Positions 16,292 through 25,780 are shown, numbered from the stretch's first letter. The stretch: 64,000 nucleotides of DNA from Sphingopyxis lindanitolerans (GCF_002993885.1 NZ_PHFW01000004.1:62001-126000); one strand, 5' to 3'. Notes: generated from the sequence alone by a model not told the origin. Program-made: numbers and translations.

Positions 16292-18007
16292 TTAGCTGTC
16301 CCCCCTTCTCTGGACGAAGGCCGCAACTTCATCCTCTGGCGTCTCCATGTCGCCCGCATCACGGGCGGCCGAAATGGTATCGCCCGCGAATTGCGCCGTG
16401 GGGGGTGGCGATGAATCGGACGAGCTGGCGGGACTGCCCGCGCCGGTCGCGGGAGCGAGCGTTTCACTTCCCGACGATGCCGAGGCGGCCGACGCGCGGA
16501 TATTGGCCGCCAGTCGGCCGCCCACCGTATTTCCCACCCGCTCTTTCAAAGCGCCCACCGCCATACCAGCGGCAGCGCCGCCGAGGATGCTTGCGGTTTT
16601 CGCCGCACGGCTAAGGCCGGTGCGTTGCGTGCCGCCAGTGTCGCCACTTTCGGGCGTGCCTTCACCTTGCGAGCTGGCGGAGCTGGCCTCCCCCTCCCCC
16701 GCAGGCGAGCCACCGGCAGCGCCGCCGCCGTTGCCGTCTTCACGATCGGCCGCCTCGCTACCCGCAGCGGCGCTAGTAGCCGTGCCGCCGCCCGCGCTGG
16801 CGGCTTCCGAGCCGCCTTGAAGGCCGCTGTTGTCATTGGCCGGGGGGGAACCGCCATCGCCGCCCATAGCGACGCTAAGGGGCGTGCCGCCGCCCCCACC
16901 GCCACCGCCGCCGCCGTTATCGCCGCCTCCCGGCATGTCGCCCGCCGACGAAAGCGGTTGCCCGCCTCCCATGCCGGTTTGGCCGCCTTCACCACCGCTC
17001 CCACCAGCGGCAGCGAAGGCGGCCTTGATCGCGCTGGCTCCACCCGCAGCGTTCATCGCGCCAGCAGCGATCATAGCTCCACCCGTGGCCGCCGCCCCAG
17101 CGGCCATCCCGGCAGCACCCAGCGCGGCCCCTGCCCCAAAGGCTCCGATACCGCCCGCCGCGTGGATCGAGCCGCCACTTATAACGCCCCCGACCATTGC
17201 GGGAACCTTGTTTACGAGCGCCAGAAGCACGACCGCGAAGACAAGCATGGTGCCCAAGTCTTGAACGGTCGCCCCCGCACCCGTTTGCGCATAATATTGG
17301 TCAAGGAACGTCTTCCCGACGCCGACGATGAGAACCATCGTCATCAGAGACGCGCCGACCGCGACCACCGTTTTGAAATAGTTCAGCGCAATGTCGGAGG
17401 TCCAACGGGAACCGCCGAAGCCCAAGAAGATAACCCCGCCATAAGCAAGGATATAGCCGGACGCCAAGAGGAGCAGCATATTCACGCCGACGAGCGCCAA
17501 GACGATCAGGACGCCAAGCGCGATGAGAACCTGAATCGTAGATTGGAACGGCGAGGTTATCGAAAATTCTTCATTGGTTTGGCGGAAAATGTCGAATCCA
17601 ATATCGACAATCCCCGATGGGGCGAGGTTATTAGGAAGGCCCGATGCTTGGGCACCCAGCGAGCGCAAGCCTTCAATGATTGCAATGCCGATCGCCGGGC
17701 CGTTGATGAGGAGCCACCAAAAGACACCGCAGAAGACAGCGAAACGGATTGTCTCGGAGGCAAATTCGCCAAGATCGGCGCGGCGCAGCGCCATTTGCCC
17801 GAAAGTCCATATGAGACTGATCGCGGCCAGAGCGCCGAACAGAATTGTCGCGTGCGTTGTGAAGACGCTCGCCCACGCCGCCGCCATGCCCTTATATCTG
17901 TTCAGAACATTATCGAGCATACCTTGCGATTGCGCATAGGCAGGGGTCGCGGCGAACGTGAGCGCCAACCCCAAGGCGGACAGATGCAGGCGAGCTAGAG
18001 CCTTCAT
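16292..18007 (-). CDS. trbL: TrbL, inner-membrane T4SS component (VirB6-like)
   Basis: Polytopic inner-membrane protein of the mating-pair apparatus, 571 residues. A signal-like N-terminus (ending ATPAYAQ) is followed by at least five hydrophobic spans between about 50 and 275, in P-type TrbL arrangement (ATILFGALAAISLIWTFGQ, VFWWLLINGPAIG, LIVLALVGVNMLLLLASG). From about 285 the protein is Gly/Ala/Ser-rich and low in complexity, including a run of glycines. Several neighbouring-frame ORFs are artefacts of that composition. Confidence 0.92.
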   Translation of the reverse strand: MKALARLHLSALGLALTFAATPAYAQSQGMLDNVLNRYKGMAAAWASVFTTHATILFGALAAISLIWTFGQMALRRADLGEFASETIRFAVFCGVFWWLLINGPAIGIAIIEGLRSLGAQASGLPNNLAPSGIVDIGFDIFRQTNEEFSITSPFQSTIQVLIALGVLIVLALVGVNMLLLLASGYILAYGGVIFLGFGGSRWTSDIALNYFKTVVAVGASLMTMVLIVGVGKTFLDQYYAQTGAGATVQDLGTMLVFAVVLLALVNKVPAMVGGVISGGSIHAAGGIGAFGAGAALGAAGMAAGAAATGGAMIAAGAMNAAGGASAIKAAFAAAGGSGGEGGQTGMGGGQPLSSAGDMPGGGDNGGGGGGGGGGTPLSVAMGGDGGSPPANDNSGLQGGSEAASAGGGTATSAAAGSEAADREDGNGGGAAGGSPAGEGEASSASSQGEGTPESGDTGGTQRTGLSRAAKTASILGGAAAGMAVGALKERVGNTVGGRLAANIRASAASASSGSETLAPATGAGSPASSSDSSPPPTAQFAGDTISAARDAGDMETPEDEVAAFVQRRGDS

Positions 18008-18017
18008 AGTGCGGTCC

Positions 18018-18200
18018 TTAATTCTGGTAATTGCCGATCGGCGTTGGCTTGGTCTTCATTTTGTTGGAGGGGGCCTCAATCGTCACATTTGGCGGAGTTT
18101 CCACGGTGACGGGGGCAGGCTTTTCATTTTTGACTACGACGACCACCGCGACGACGATCAGCGCAATGGCGACCAGACTAATGATTAGAGTTCGAGACAT
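18018..18200 (-). CDS. trbK: small membrane protein in trbK position (entry-exclusion candidate)
   Basis: A 60-residue protein with one N-terminal membrane span (LIISLVAIALIVVAVVVVV) and a short periplasmic tail rich in Pro, Thr and Lys. It lies between trbJ and trbL, exactly where RP4 has trbK, the small entry-exclusion protein. It lacks the lipobox of RP4 TrbK. Its C-terminus, MKTKPTPIGNYQN, is nearly the same as that of TrbJ (MGTKPTPVGTYQN). The name is positional. Confidence 0.65.
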   Translation of the reverse strand: MSRTLIISLVAIALIVVAVVVVVKNEKPAPVTVETPPNVTIEAPSNKMKTKPTPIGNYQN

Positions 18201-18209
18201 AGTTGCTCC

Positions 18210-18965
18210 TTAATTCTGGTAGGTTCCTACCGGGGTTGGCTTGGTGCCCATTTTCGCCGTCCCGGTTTCCATTGCCGCAGCATCCCGATCGAGCTGATAT
18301 TGCGATTGGGCCGTCAGCGCGGCGCTTTGCGCGAGCAGCACGCCGCGAATCTTCTGCAACTCACTGGCCTGTTGCGCCGCGAATTGGTTGGCATAGGACA
18401 GAGCTTGCATTTGACCGCTGGCACCCGTGGCGTTGGCTTGCAATTGGTCGAGGCGCTGGCCGTCAGACGCGAGCGTCGTCATGGCGCTGTTGATGCCGTT
18501 CATAGCGTCGGCATTTGCGGCCATCTGGCTAGTCGTGCGGGCACGCGCGGCAGACAAAGCCGCTGTCCTTTGCGCGGCCGAGCAATTCCCGGAGGTGCAA
18601 GCGTTGGTCTGATAGTAAGACGGATTTTTGAATTGGTTCATATAGGTGTTCACGTCACCAGCTTGGCGCGCGAACGAGCTAATTTGATTGACCTGACTTT
18701 GCAGGCTGTCGATCGTTTGCGTAGCCTGCTGCCAGAGCTGGACCGGCGCGCCGACCGTGTTCTGAATCATATTTTGGTATTGCTGTAGCTGCGTCTGATA
18801 CTGCTGGATTTGCTTCGCCACCGTGGCGACATTTTGCAGCGCGGAAACGGTTGTCTGGCGGACGTTCGCAACGTCGATGACCGAGATTTGCGCATTGGCG
18901 GACGGAGCCGCCAGCGCGAGGGTGATCGCCAAAGAAATTTTAGCGGCTAAAAATCGAGACTTCAT
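18210..18965 (-). CDS. trbJ: TrbJ, VirB5-like T4SS protein
   Basis: Exported minor pilus/adhesin-type component of 251 residues. A Sec signal peptide (ending APSANAQ) precedes a long helical, Gln-rich region with coiled-coil character (QIQQYQTQLQQYQNMIQNT and later stretches), as in TrbJ/VirB5. It ends in KMGTKPTPVGTYQN, a tail shared with the neighbouring small protein. A KorB operator lies inside its signal-peptide codons (18939-18951), encoding Leu-Ala-Ala-Lys. Confidence 0.9.
   Translation of the reverse strand: MKSRFLAAKISLAITLALAAPSANAQISVIDVANVRQTTVSALQNVATVAKQIQQYQTQLQQYQNMIQNTVGAPVQLWQQATQTIDSLQSQVNQISSFARQAGDVNTYMNQFKNPSYYQTNACTSGNCSAAQRTAALSAARARTTSQMAANADAMNGINSAMTTLASDGQRLDQLQANATGASGQMQALSYANQFAAQQASELQKIRGVLLAQSAALTAQSQYQLDRDAAAMETGTAKMGTKPTPVGTYQN
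18939..18951. promoter_or_regulatory. KorB operator, inside trbJ
   Basis: TTTAGCGGCTAAA, an exact match to the 13-bp KorB operator TTTAGCSGCTAAA known from RK2. It lies within the start of trbJ. KorB can act over long distances, so it may nucleate KorB across the trb operon. Confidence 0.85.
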
Positions 18966-18990
18966 TTTGCTTGCTCCCTTTCATCTGGCG

Positions 18991-20358
18991 TCAATAATCG
19001 AATGAGCGGTAAGGCTTTGAAAACGTGAGGTCTTTCACGACAACCACATTGAAGCGGAAGCCGGGACGGATAATCAGCGTGGGCGATATGTTCAGATTGC
19101 GCTCAATCATCATCGCCGTGGTCTGTCCGAGCTGCTGGCCGAGAGCTTGGCTAAGGGCTTGGCTGGCGGACATAGTGCCATTGGCGTTCAGGCCGGTTTG
19201 CGGCTGACTAAGGGTTACGCCAGCGGTCACACCCGACATGAGCAGCGCGGAGCCGAAGATACGGAACCAATGCGCGTTCACTTGGTCATGGAACCCGGCA
19301 TAGCCCGCGCTGTCCGACCCCGGCATAGCGCCAAGGTCGATCGCCTTGCCGTCAGGAAAGATGATCCGTTGCCACGCGATGAGCGCGCGCGTCTGCCCAA
19401 AGACCGGGTTGGAATCATACGCGCCGACAAGGCGCGAGCCTTGCGGGATCAGGAGATAGCGGCCCGTGGCGGTATCGAACACGTTTTGGGAAACTTGCGC
19501 CACAATCTGCCCCGGTATTTGCGAGTTGATGCCGGAGATCAGCGTGCCGGGAATGACGAAGCCCGCGCGGAGCTGGTAGCGCGAGGGCGCTTCCACTTGG
19601 CTGTTCGAGGCCCAGCGATTGCCACCCGCATTGTTGGCGAACTGGCCATAGTTGGCAGGCGGACGGGCATTGGACGCTCCCGGCGCGGCTCCGGCCCCTC
19701 CCCCGGCCACTTGGTTTGACAGGGCCGTAAGGGTGGCAATGTCGGAGGCCGAGGGCTGGCGGCCCTGCGCCATCGCAGCGGCCATTTGCTGTTGGAGGGC
19801 GACGAGCTGGCTTGCCGGATCAGCGCCGCCACTCATGCCGCCAGCGCCAGAGGATGCCCCATTGCGGCCGTCCTGCCATTTCAGGGCGGTAGGAGAGCGC
19901 ACGGCGCTACCGAATTGGGCAAGGCGTGCTTCGCGTATGGCTTCCATGCGTGCGCGGCGCAGATCGGCCGCCGTGGGGGCGTTAGGTTGCGCTGGCGAGG
20001 CGGTGACGGTTGGCGGCGCGTTGGGATCAACCGGCGCGACCGGAATACCATCGGCGGGCGGCAGCGGGGGGGCGTTCGCCATAACTTCCGCAGCGCCGCT
20101 TGGCGCTGTCCCCGCAACCTTGTTCGCAACATCGGCCGAGCTTTGCCCGACAGCCGGTTGAACCTTGGTCGCCGCATTGTCCGAGGAGCGATCAATCATA
20201 ATCGACACTACGATGGCGATGAACAGCGCCACGATGCCAAGGACGATCAGCAGCGGCGCATTATTGACCCTGCGAACACCTGTCACCAAGCGTCCGCTAT
20301 TCCCGTCCGCTGCACCGCCCGGCGAGGCTTCCGGCGACATGCTATCAGCATCAGACAT
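18991..20358 (-). CDS. trbI: TrbI, VirB10-like T4SS protein
   Basis: Spans the envelope and links inner and outer parts of the channel. The 455-residue protein has a cytoplasmic N-terminus, one membrane span (NAPLLIVLGIVALFIAIVVS, about 32-52), a long Pro/Ala-rich periplasmic linker, and the conserved C-terminal VirB10 domain. That domain includes AGFVIPGTLISGINSQIPG, YLLIPQGSRLVGAYDS and RALIAWQRIIFPDGKAIDLG, ending with FNVVVVKDLTF. Length and order match RP4 TrbI. Confidence 0.94.
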   Translation of the reverse strand: MSDADSMSPEASPGGAADGNSGRLVTGVRRVNNAPLLIVLGIVALFIAIVVSIMIDRSSDNAATKVQPAVGQSSADVANKVAGTAPSGAAEVMANAPPLPPADGIPVAPVDPNAPPTVTASPAQPNAPTAADLRRARMEAIREARLAQFGSAVRSPTALKWQDGRNGASSGAGGMSGGADPASQLVALQQQMAAAMAQGRQPSASDIATLTALSNQVAGGGAGAAPGASNARPPANYGQFANNAGGNRWASNSQVEAPSRYQLRAGFVIPGTLISGINSQIPGQIVAQVSQNVFDTATGRYLLIPQGSRLVGAYDSNPVFGQTRALIAWQRIIFPDGKAIDLGAMPGSDSAGYAGFHDQVNAHWFRIFGSALLMSGVTAGVTLSQPQTGLNANGTMSASQALSQALGQQLGQTTAMMIERNLNISPTLIIRPGFRFNVVVVKDLTFSKPYRSFDY

Positions 20359-20370
20359 AAACTTACCCCC

Positions 20371-21144
20371 TTACCCGGCCTTGACGACGCCACAGCGCGC
20401 GGCACGGATGCCCTTGCACTTGGCGCGCGCCGTCGCGCTGGATTGAAACTGTCCGAATTGGATGCCGTGAGAGCGTCCGTTTTGGACAAAGCGCGGCGTC
20501 ACGCTCGCCCACGAAGGGCGAAGGCGCGCCGTCGCGCGCCAATAGGCGCGTGCTGCGCTTTCGGAGGAGAAGCCCGTCAGGCTGACAGACCACGTTCCGG
20601 CCTCTGTTCCATTGCCGCCGAAGCCGGGTTGCGTGCTGGCGACGGGCGACGGAACGGGAGGAGGTGCGGCAGGCGCTACGGGCCGGTTCGCCCGTTCGAT
20701 CAGCTCCGGCGTTGCGCCGGTCAGATCGAGCGCCCACCCGGCAGACGGGTAGATACCCTTTTCATCCACGCCATAGATGCGGGAGAAAGTTTGCGCGCCG
20801 ACCCGCAGCGTCACGCGGTAGGAATCGGCAATTGGCTGATCGACGTAATAGCGCAACGGCGTGGCCGCAGGATCGGGCTTCACGCCCTTGCCCGCCTCAA
20901 TCACCGCATAGCCTGCTTGGCGCATCGAGGAGCGCAAGCCGTCACCATAGGCCCCGCCCCCGGTAGTCGGGATCAGCACCCGGCTAATCGCAGGCGGGTA
21001 GAGTTTCACCAGCTCCGCCACGGAATCGTCAACGAGGGCTTGGGCCTGATCGGGAGGAGCCGGAACGGCGAAGCTGTCCCGGTGCGAAACGCCCGCGCAG
21101 CTCGTAAGCAGGAAAGCCACTGATACAAAAATCGCACCGCGCAC
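20371..21144 (-). CDS. trbH: TrbH-like lipoprotein with C-terminal SPOR-like domain
   Basis: Outer-membrane lipoprotein in the trbH position, 257 residues. The lipobox is LLTSCAG at residues 12-18. The middle part (AELVKLYPPAISRVLIPTTG, then LRSSMRQAGYAV) fits TrbH. The last 70 residues (GTWSVSLTGFSSESAARAYW, ending KGIRAARCGVVKAG) look like a peptidoglycan-binding SPOR repeat, which RP4 TrbH lacks. TrbH takes the VirB7 role of stabilising TrbG. The SPOR call is by eye. Confidence 0.8.
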   Translation of the reverse strand: MRGAIFVSVAFLLTSCAGVSHRDSFAVPAPPDQAQALVDDSVAELVKLYPPAISRVLIPTTGGGAYGDGLRSSMRQAGYAVIEAGKGVKPDPAATPLRYYVDQPIADSYRVTLRVGAQTFSRIYGVDEKGIYPSAGWALDLTGATPELIERANRPVAPAAPPPVPSPVASTQPGFGGNGTEAGTWSVSLTGFSSESAARAYWRATARLRPSWASVTPRFVQNGRSHGIQFGQFQSSATARAKCKGIRAARCGVVKAG

Positions 21145-21146
21145 GA

Positions 21147-22130
21147 TCAGCCCCCCCTTGTGATGGTGACGCGCTCTTGGCGCTTGCCGACACCGGAGAT
21201 GAGGACCGCTTGGTCAAAAATCTGATCGACAATGTAGCGGCCATCTTGGAGCCGGTAATTGACGATGGAGGTATCAGCCGCCTTGGAGACGCTGCCCCCG
21301 GCCCGGACGATCAGCAGCGATGGCGCTTCCGTCTGCTCCATCGCGTGCGGCATTTCGATGATGGTTTTGACGCCATCATTGTAAACCCGGACGGGCTTCC
21401 AGCGTGCGCGGCCGTCAACGCTATAGTGGAAATCGAGATTGGAGAGATATTCGCTCCCTCCCCTGCCCGTCCCGCGCGCGCCATCGGGCACCGCCATCGT
21501 GTTTTCGGCGCGCGCCGTGTCCGATCGAGCGCGGAAAGCGGCCCATTTGGCTTGCGCTTCATCGGGATAGGTGAACGCCACCCGCGACATGAATTGCGTC
21601 CGGTGCGACACCAACCGGATATGGTAGGTGCGGCGATCGGTCGTCACGATCAGCGTTGTATTCAAGTTCGCATCGAGCGGCTTGATGATAAGATGCTGGG
21701 TTTCGTTCGGCCCGGAATTGGAAACGGCCGGTTCGATCAGCCAGCGGGCGCTATCGCCCACGTTGACCGAATTGATGTTCTCGCCCGGCTGCAACTGCAC
21801 ATCGCAGATTTGCAGCACAGCACAGACCACGGAGGGTTCGGAGGTGCCGAAGGCGAACAATACCGCGCCTTCGGTGCCCGGCACCGGCTTGATGCCTTCG
21901 GCGCTTTCCGCCTGCCAGCGCCGCGCGATCGACAGACCCTCGCGCTGGGTGCGCGTCAGGTTCGGATTGCGCGGGCTGATATAGGCATTGGGATCTACTT
22001 GCGCCCCTCCCCCGGCAGGCATGGGCGCGTTCGCGGGCGGCATGTCGTCGGGAAGCGGCGGGCCGTCCTGCGCGGACGCGATCGAAGGCAGCGCCGCGAG
22101 GGCGGCGGCGAAATAGGCGATCTTCTTCAT
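21147..22130 (-). CDS. trbG: TrbG, VirB9-like T4SS protein
   Basis: Periplasmic/outer-membrane core protein of 327 residues. A clear Sec signal (MKKIAYFAAALAALPSIASAQ) leads to a Pro-rich segment. The two VirB9 domains follow: LFAFGTSEPSVVCAVLQICDVQLQ, then FTYPDEAQAKWAA, and the C-terminal VYNDGVKTIIEMPHAM with GRYIVDQIFDQAVLISG. ATG 22130 is chosen because it begins the signal peptide. Confidence 0.93.
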   Translation of the reverse strand: MKKIAYFAAALAALPSIASAQDGPPLPDDMPPANAPMPAGGGAQVDPNAYISPRNPNLTRTQREGLSIARRWQAESAEGIKPVPGTEGAVLFAFGTSEPSVVCAVLQICDVQLQPGENINSVNVGDSARWLIEPAVSNSGPNETQHLIIKPLDANLNTTLIVTTDRRTYHIRLVSHRTQFMSRVAFTYPDEAQAKWAAFRARSDTARAENTMAVPDGARGTGRGGSEYLSNLDFHYSVDGRARWKPVRVYNDGVKTIIEMPHAMEQTEAPSLLIVRAGGSVSKAADTSIVNYRLQDGRYIVDQIFDQAVLISGVGKRQERVTITRGG

Positions 22131-22147
22131 GTTGATTGTCCCTCCCA

Positions 22148-22867
22148 TCAGAGTGTGCGCGACCAAGAGAAATCTTGGACGAACACGCCCAAGGGGTTTT
22201 GCTTAATTTGTTCCTCCGTGGTGGCCGAGCTGGGCGGCGCAACGCGGATCGTGACGAGCGCGCGCATTTTCGCCGGAGGCTGGATAGGCTGGCCTTGCCG
22301 ATCGCGCTCCGTCTCGGTCCAATCGACCTGCCAAGAGGTCTTGGTTTGCTGAATTACCGAGGCGATTTCGACCGACACGGTTTCCCGCGCCGCGCGGGCG
22401 AAAGGCGTATTGTCGGGATTGCCGTTGAGATAGTCGGTCATCTTTGCCAACGCCGGATCGTTCGGCGCGAGCATCCCATAGACCCGGAAAATGGCTTGCT
22501 TTTGGAGTTCAACGTCAGCCGTCACCATGCGGGCCGACTGGATGAAGGAGCCGACTTGCGCTTGCACCACGCGCGCATCGACCGGCGAAGCCACATCGGC
22601 CCGCTGGGTCGCTATCGCGTCCCCCAGCGAGTCCACGCGGACCACGTAAGGGATGAATTTCGACTGACTGCCAATCGCTATGATGCCGCCGACAGCGGCG
22701 AGGACGATCAGCATCGAAAGGATTGCCATAGTCTGCCACAAGCGCCGCGAGGCAGCGATGCCGCCCACATGCTCATTCCATTGCCGCCGCGCGTTCAGGT
22801 AGGGGTTGGGATCAACCGGGGCGCTTTCCGCAGCTCGCCGCCCCCGCAGCTTGTCAAACAGACTCAT
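22148..22867 (-). CDS. trbF: TrbF, VirB8-like T4SS protein
   Basis: Bitopic inner-membrane assembly protein of 239 residues. A short cytoplasmic N-terminus with NPYLNARRQWNEHVGG precedes one membrane span (MAILSMLIVLAAVGGIIAIG). The periplasmic VirB8 fold follows, with FIPYVVRVDSLG and a C-terminal WQVDWTETERDRQG. ATG 22867 is inside the last codons of trbE, a 14-bp overlap that couples translation. Confidence 0.93.
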   Translation of the reverse strand: MSLFDKLRGRRAAESAPVDPNPYLNARRQWNEHVGGIAASRRLWQTMAILSMLIVLAAVGGIIAIGSQSKFIPYVVRVDSLGDAIATQRADVASPVDARVVQAQVGSFIQSARMVTADVELQKQAIFRVYGMLAPNDPALAKMTDYLNGNPDNTPFARAARETVSVEIASVIQQTKTSWQVDWTETERDRQGQPIQPPAKMRALVTIRVAPPSSATTEEQIKQNPLGVFVQDFSWSRTL

Positions 22868-25433
22868 GCAGCTTCTCCGAGGTATAGGGGGCCGCCGCCG
22901 CGCGGCCGATATTGATGGTGGATTCGACGCCACGGATGGCCAGCCACTCGTTGACCCATGCCGGGCCATAGGCCGCTTCAAGGGCCTTAATGGTGGCGAT
23001 GGATTCCTTGTCGGTCGCGCCGACGAAGGACAGGGCCACGGGGCCTAGCGCCAGCTCAAAGAGCCGCCGCCCCTGTTCCGAGAGATAGTAATATTGGCGC
23101 TTGGGGATGGCCGTCGCCAAGATTTCAATCTGGCGTGTATTGAGGCCCATGCGTCTGTAGAGTTGGGCGGTATCGTCATCGCGCGCATAGACGTTCGGCA
23201 GGAAAATCTTGGTCGCGGTGGACTCCACGATAACGTCAAGGATGCCCGAATTTGCGGCGTCAGACAGGCTTTGCGTTGCCATGAGAACAAGGCAGTTGGA
23301 CTTGCGCAGCACCCGGAGCCATTCGCGGATTTTGGCCCGGAAGGCGGGATGCCCCAGCATAATCCATGCTTCATCAAGGATGATCGCGGCAGGCTGGCCC
23401 TTCAAAGATCGCTCGATACGCCGGAAAAGATAGAGGAGGACCGGCAGCGCGTATTTTTCACCGAGGTTCATCAGCTCCTCGACTTCAAACACGGTAAATT
23501 CCGACAGGCTCAGGCCGTCATGTTCCGCATCGAGAAGATGGCCCATAGAGCCGTCCACCGTGTAGGTGCGGATCGCCTCGCGCACCGTTTCATCCTGAAT
23601 CGTGACCACAAATTCAGAGAGGGTTTTGCCCCCGCTGGCGTGCATGTTGACGATGGCGTTGCCGATTTCGTTGCGTTGCGCGGGCGTGGTCGCCACGCCG
23701 TTGAGGGCTAGGATTGTGTCGATCCAATCCATTGCCCATGCGCGATCGGACTTGGTTTCGAGGAATTGGAGCGGGCAGAAGGCGAGCTTTTCGTCATCCC
23801 CGGCGACAGTGAAATGCGCCCCGCCCACCGCCTTCGCCAGCGGGTAGAGCGACAGGCCCTTGTCGAACGCGAAAATGGACATGCCGGGATAGCGGCGGAG
23901 CTGGGCGGCGAGCAGGCCGAGCAGCGTTGACTTGCCTGCGCCCGTGGGGCCGAAGATGAAGCTATGCCCCACGTCGCGGACGTGGAGATTGAGCCGGAAC
24001 GGCGTGGAGCCGTTGGTGACGCCAGACATGAGCGGGGGCGAGCTGGGCGGATACATCGGGCACGGCGCATGATCGAGGCCGGTCCATATCGAGCTGGTCG
24101 GCATCAGGTCGGCTAGGTTCATGGTGTTGATGATCGGGCGGCGGACGTTTTCGACGCCATGCCCCGGCAGCGTGCCCAAGAACGCCTCTAGGTTGTTCAC
24201 CGTCTCGATACGGGCCGCGAAACCGAGTGCGTTGATAGCCTTTTCAAGCTGGCGCGCGGCCTGTTCTACCTTATCGCGGCTTTCGTCCGTCAGGACGACG
24301 ACGCCGGTATAGTATCCTTGTGCGATAAGGCCGGAGTTGACTTCCTCCAGCGCATTATCGGCATCGGCCACCATCGAAAGGGCGTCCTGATCTATCTTGC
24401 CGCTGTTGGTCTGGAAAACCTGATCGAAGAAGCCGCGAACCTTTTGCCGCCACTTTTTGCGGAAATCCTCAAGGTGTTTCACAGCTTCATGGAGGTCCAT
24501 AAATATGAACCGCGTGGACCAGCGATATTCAATCGGCAGCTCGCCCAGCGCCGAGAGGATGCCCGGCGTCGATTCCATCGGGAAACCTTCGATCGCTACC
24601 GTCTGGACGAACTTGTTGCCGATGCGCGGGATTACGCCCGTCCACATTTCGACACCGCCGATGATGGAATCGAGATACATCGGGTTCGAGGGCAGCACGA
24701 CCGGCTGATTTTTGCCGGTGACGCAGAATTGCAGCCACCGCAAAAAGTCGTCGTGCGTCACGGTCGAGCCGTCCTCATTTTCGACCTTGTGAGCGCGAAG
24801 GCGGGTCAGCTTCACGGCCGAGGACAGACGGCTTTCAAATGTGGTGATTTCGCGCTTGAAGCGTTCAACCAGGTCGGCCGTGCGTTGCTTGTTGTTCGGC
24901 CGCTCCCGATCGTCGTCAAACATCAGCTCGACAAACTTTTGCTCCGCTATGACCGGAGGGAAATAGGTCGCGGTAATGACGAAATAGCCCTCATACATGG
25001 TGCCGAGGGACTGGAATAATTCGCGCCTTTCCTGATCTATGGCGTCCGTCACCGGGTCAGGAAAATGCGACAGACCCGCAGCCGAGTAGGCGGCAGCAGG
25101 GCGGCGCGGCGCGTCAACGTGGATCATCCAGCCATTGCCCAGCCCGGCGAGAGCTTGGTTGATCCGAAAGCTGACCATATCGCGCTGGCGGTCGGTGGAG
25201 CTGGCGTTATCGTCGCCCTCATAAATCCACGCGGCCATGAACGAGCCGTTCTTGCCGACGATTACGCCATCATCGACCATCGCCCCATAGTTGAGCAGAT
25301 CGGCAAGCCCTTCATCCTTGGAGCGATACCGGGCCAGCTTGCGTTCGGCCGCGTTGGCGAAGGACGCAAAGGCGAGGACCGCGAGCAGGGCCGCCCCGAA
25401 GATCGCTATGACGACAGCGATTGTCTGGATCAT
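22854..25433 (-). CDS. trbE: TrbE, VirB4-type T4SS ATPase
   Basis: The large ATPase powering pilus assembly and DNA transfer, 859 residues. An N-terminal membrane span (IAVVIAIFGAALLAVLAFASF) is followed by the VirB4 domain. Walker A FGPTGAGKSTLLG is near residue 495, Walker B PAAIILDEAWIMLGHPAF near 690, and a later motif VLMATQSLSDAANSG. The ATG at 25433 overlaps the trbD stop; the longer upstream frame is spurious. Length matches RP4 TrbE (about 852). Confidence 0.95.
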   Translation of the reverse strand: MIQTIAVVIAIFGAALLAVLAFASFANAAERKLARYRSKDEGLADLLNYGAMVDDGVIVGKNGSFMAAWIYEGDDNASSTDRQRDMVSFRINQALAGLGNGWMIHVDAPRRPAAAYSAAGLSHFPDPVTDAIDQERRELFQSLGTMYEGYFVITATYFPPVIAEQKFVELMFDDDRERPNNKQRTADLVERFKREITTFESRLSSAVKLTRLRAHKVENEDGSTVTHDDFLRWLQFCVTGKNQPVVLPSNPMYLDSIIGGVEMWTGVIPRIGNKFVQTVAIEGFPMESTPGILSALGELPIEYRWSTRFIFMDLHEAVKHLEDFRKKWRQKVRGFFDQVFQTNSGKIDQDALSMVADADNALEEVNSGLIAQGYYTGVVVLTDESRDKVEQAARQLEKAINALGFAARIETVNNLEAFLGTLPGHGVENVRRPIINTMNLADLMPTSSIWTGLDHAPCPMYPPSSPPLMSGVTNGSTPFRLNLHVRDVGHSFIFGPTGAGKSTLLGLLAAQLRRYPGMSIFAFDKGLSLYPLAKAVGGAHFTVAGDDEKLAFCPLQFLETKSDRAWAMDWIDTILALNGVATTPAQRNEIGNAIVNMHASGGKTLSEFVVTIQDETVREAIRTYTVDGSMGHLLDAEHDGLSLSEFTVFEVEELMNLGEKYALPVLLYLFRRIERSLKGQPAAIILDEAWIMLGHPAFRAKIREWLRVLRKSNCLVLMATQSLSDAANSGILDVIVESTATKIFLPNVYARDDDTAQLYRRMGLNTRQIEILATAIPKRQYYYLSEQGRRLFELALGPVALSFVGATDKESIATIKALEAAYGPAWVNEWLAIRGVESTINIGRAAAAPYTSEKLHESV

Positions 25434-25762
25434 TTTTTCTTCCCCGGTTGCCGGTAGCGGCGGAATTGCAGGCGGCCGTTCTTGCGGAAGGGCGTGGAGT
25501 GGGCCGGGTAGTAGGGGCGATAGGTGCGGTGCCGCATGTAAACGAACCGCATCAGCGGGTCCGATTTCGCCATGAGACGACAGGCCCACACGCCTGCAAA
25601 CCAGATCAGCAGGCCAGCGGCCCACGCCTTCAAGGAATTGATGGCCGGAACGATCAGCGCCATCGACGCTAGGCCCGTGAGCATGACCAGCTCGCGGTCC
25701 CCACCCAAAAACAGATTGTTGCGGACGCCAGAGCGGCGAATAGGCACTGATCGCAGAGCCAT
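25430..25762 (-). CDS. trbD: TrbD, VirB3-like T4SS protein
   Basis: Small inner-membrane protein (110 residues) that accompanies the VirB4-type ATPase. VPIRRSGVRNNLFLGGDREL at the start is the typical TrbD/VirB3 N-terminus. Two hydrophobic spans (about 30-65) follow, then a basic tail including SDPLMRFVYMRHRTYRPYY. It overlaps trbE by four bases. Confidence 0.9.
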   Translation of the reverse strand: MALRSVPIRRSGVRNNLFLGGDRELVMLTGLASMALIVPAINSLKAWAAGLLIWFAGVWACRLMAKSDPLMRFVYMRHRTYRPYYPAHSTPFRKNGRLQFRRYRQPGKKK

Positions 25763-25780
25763 GTTGACCGGCCCTCCCCT

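Noticed and set aside
16625..17998. 457-codon plus-strand frame opposite trbL
   Set aside because: Created by the repetitive Gly/Ala/Ser codons of TrbL on the other strand.
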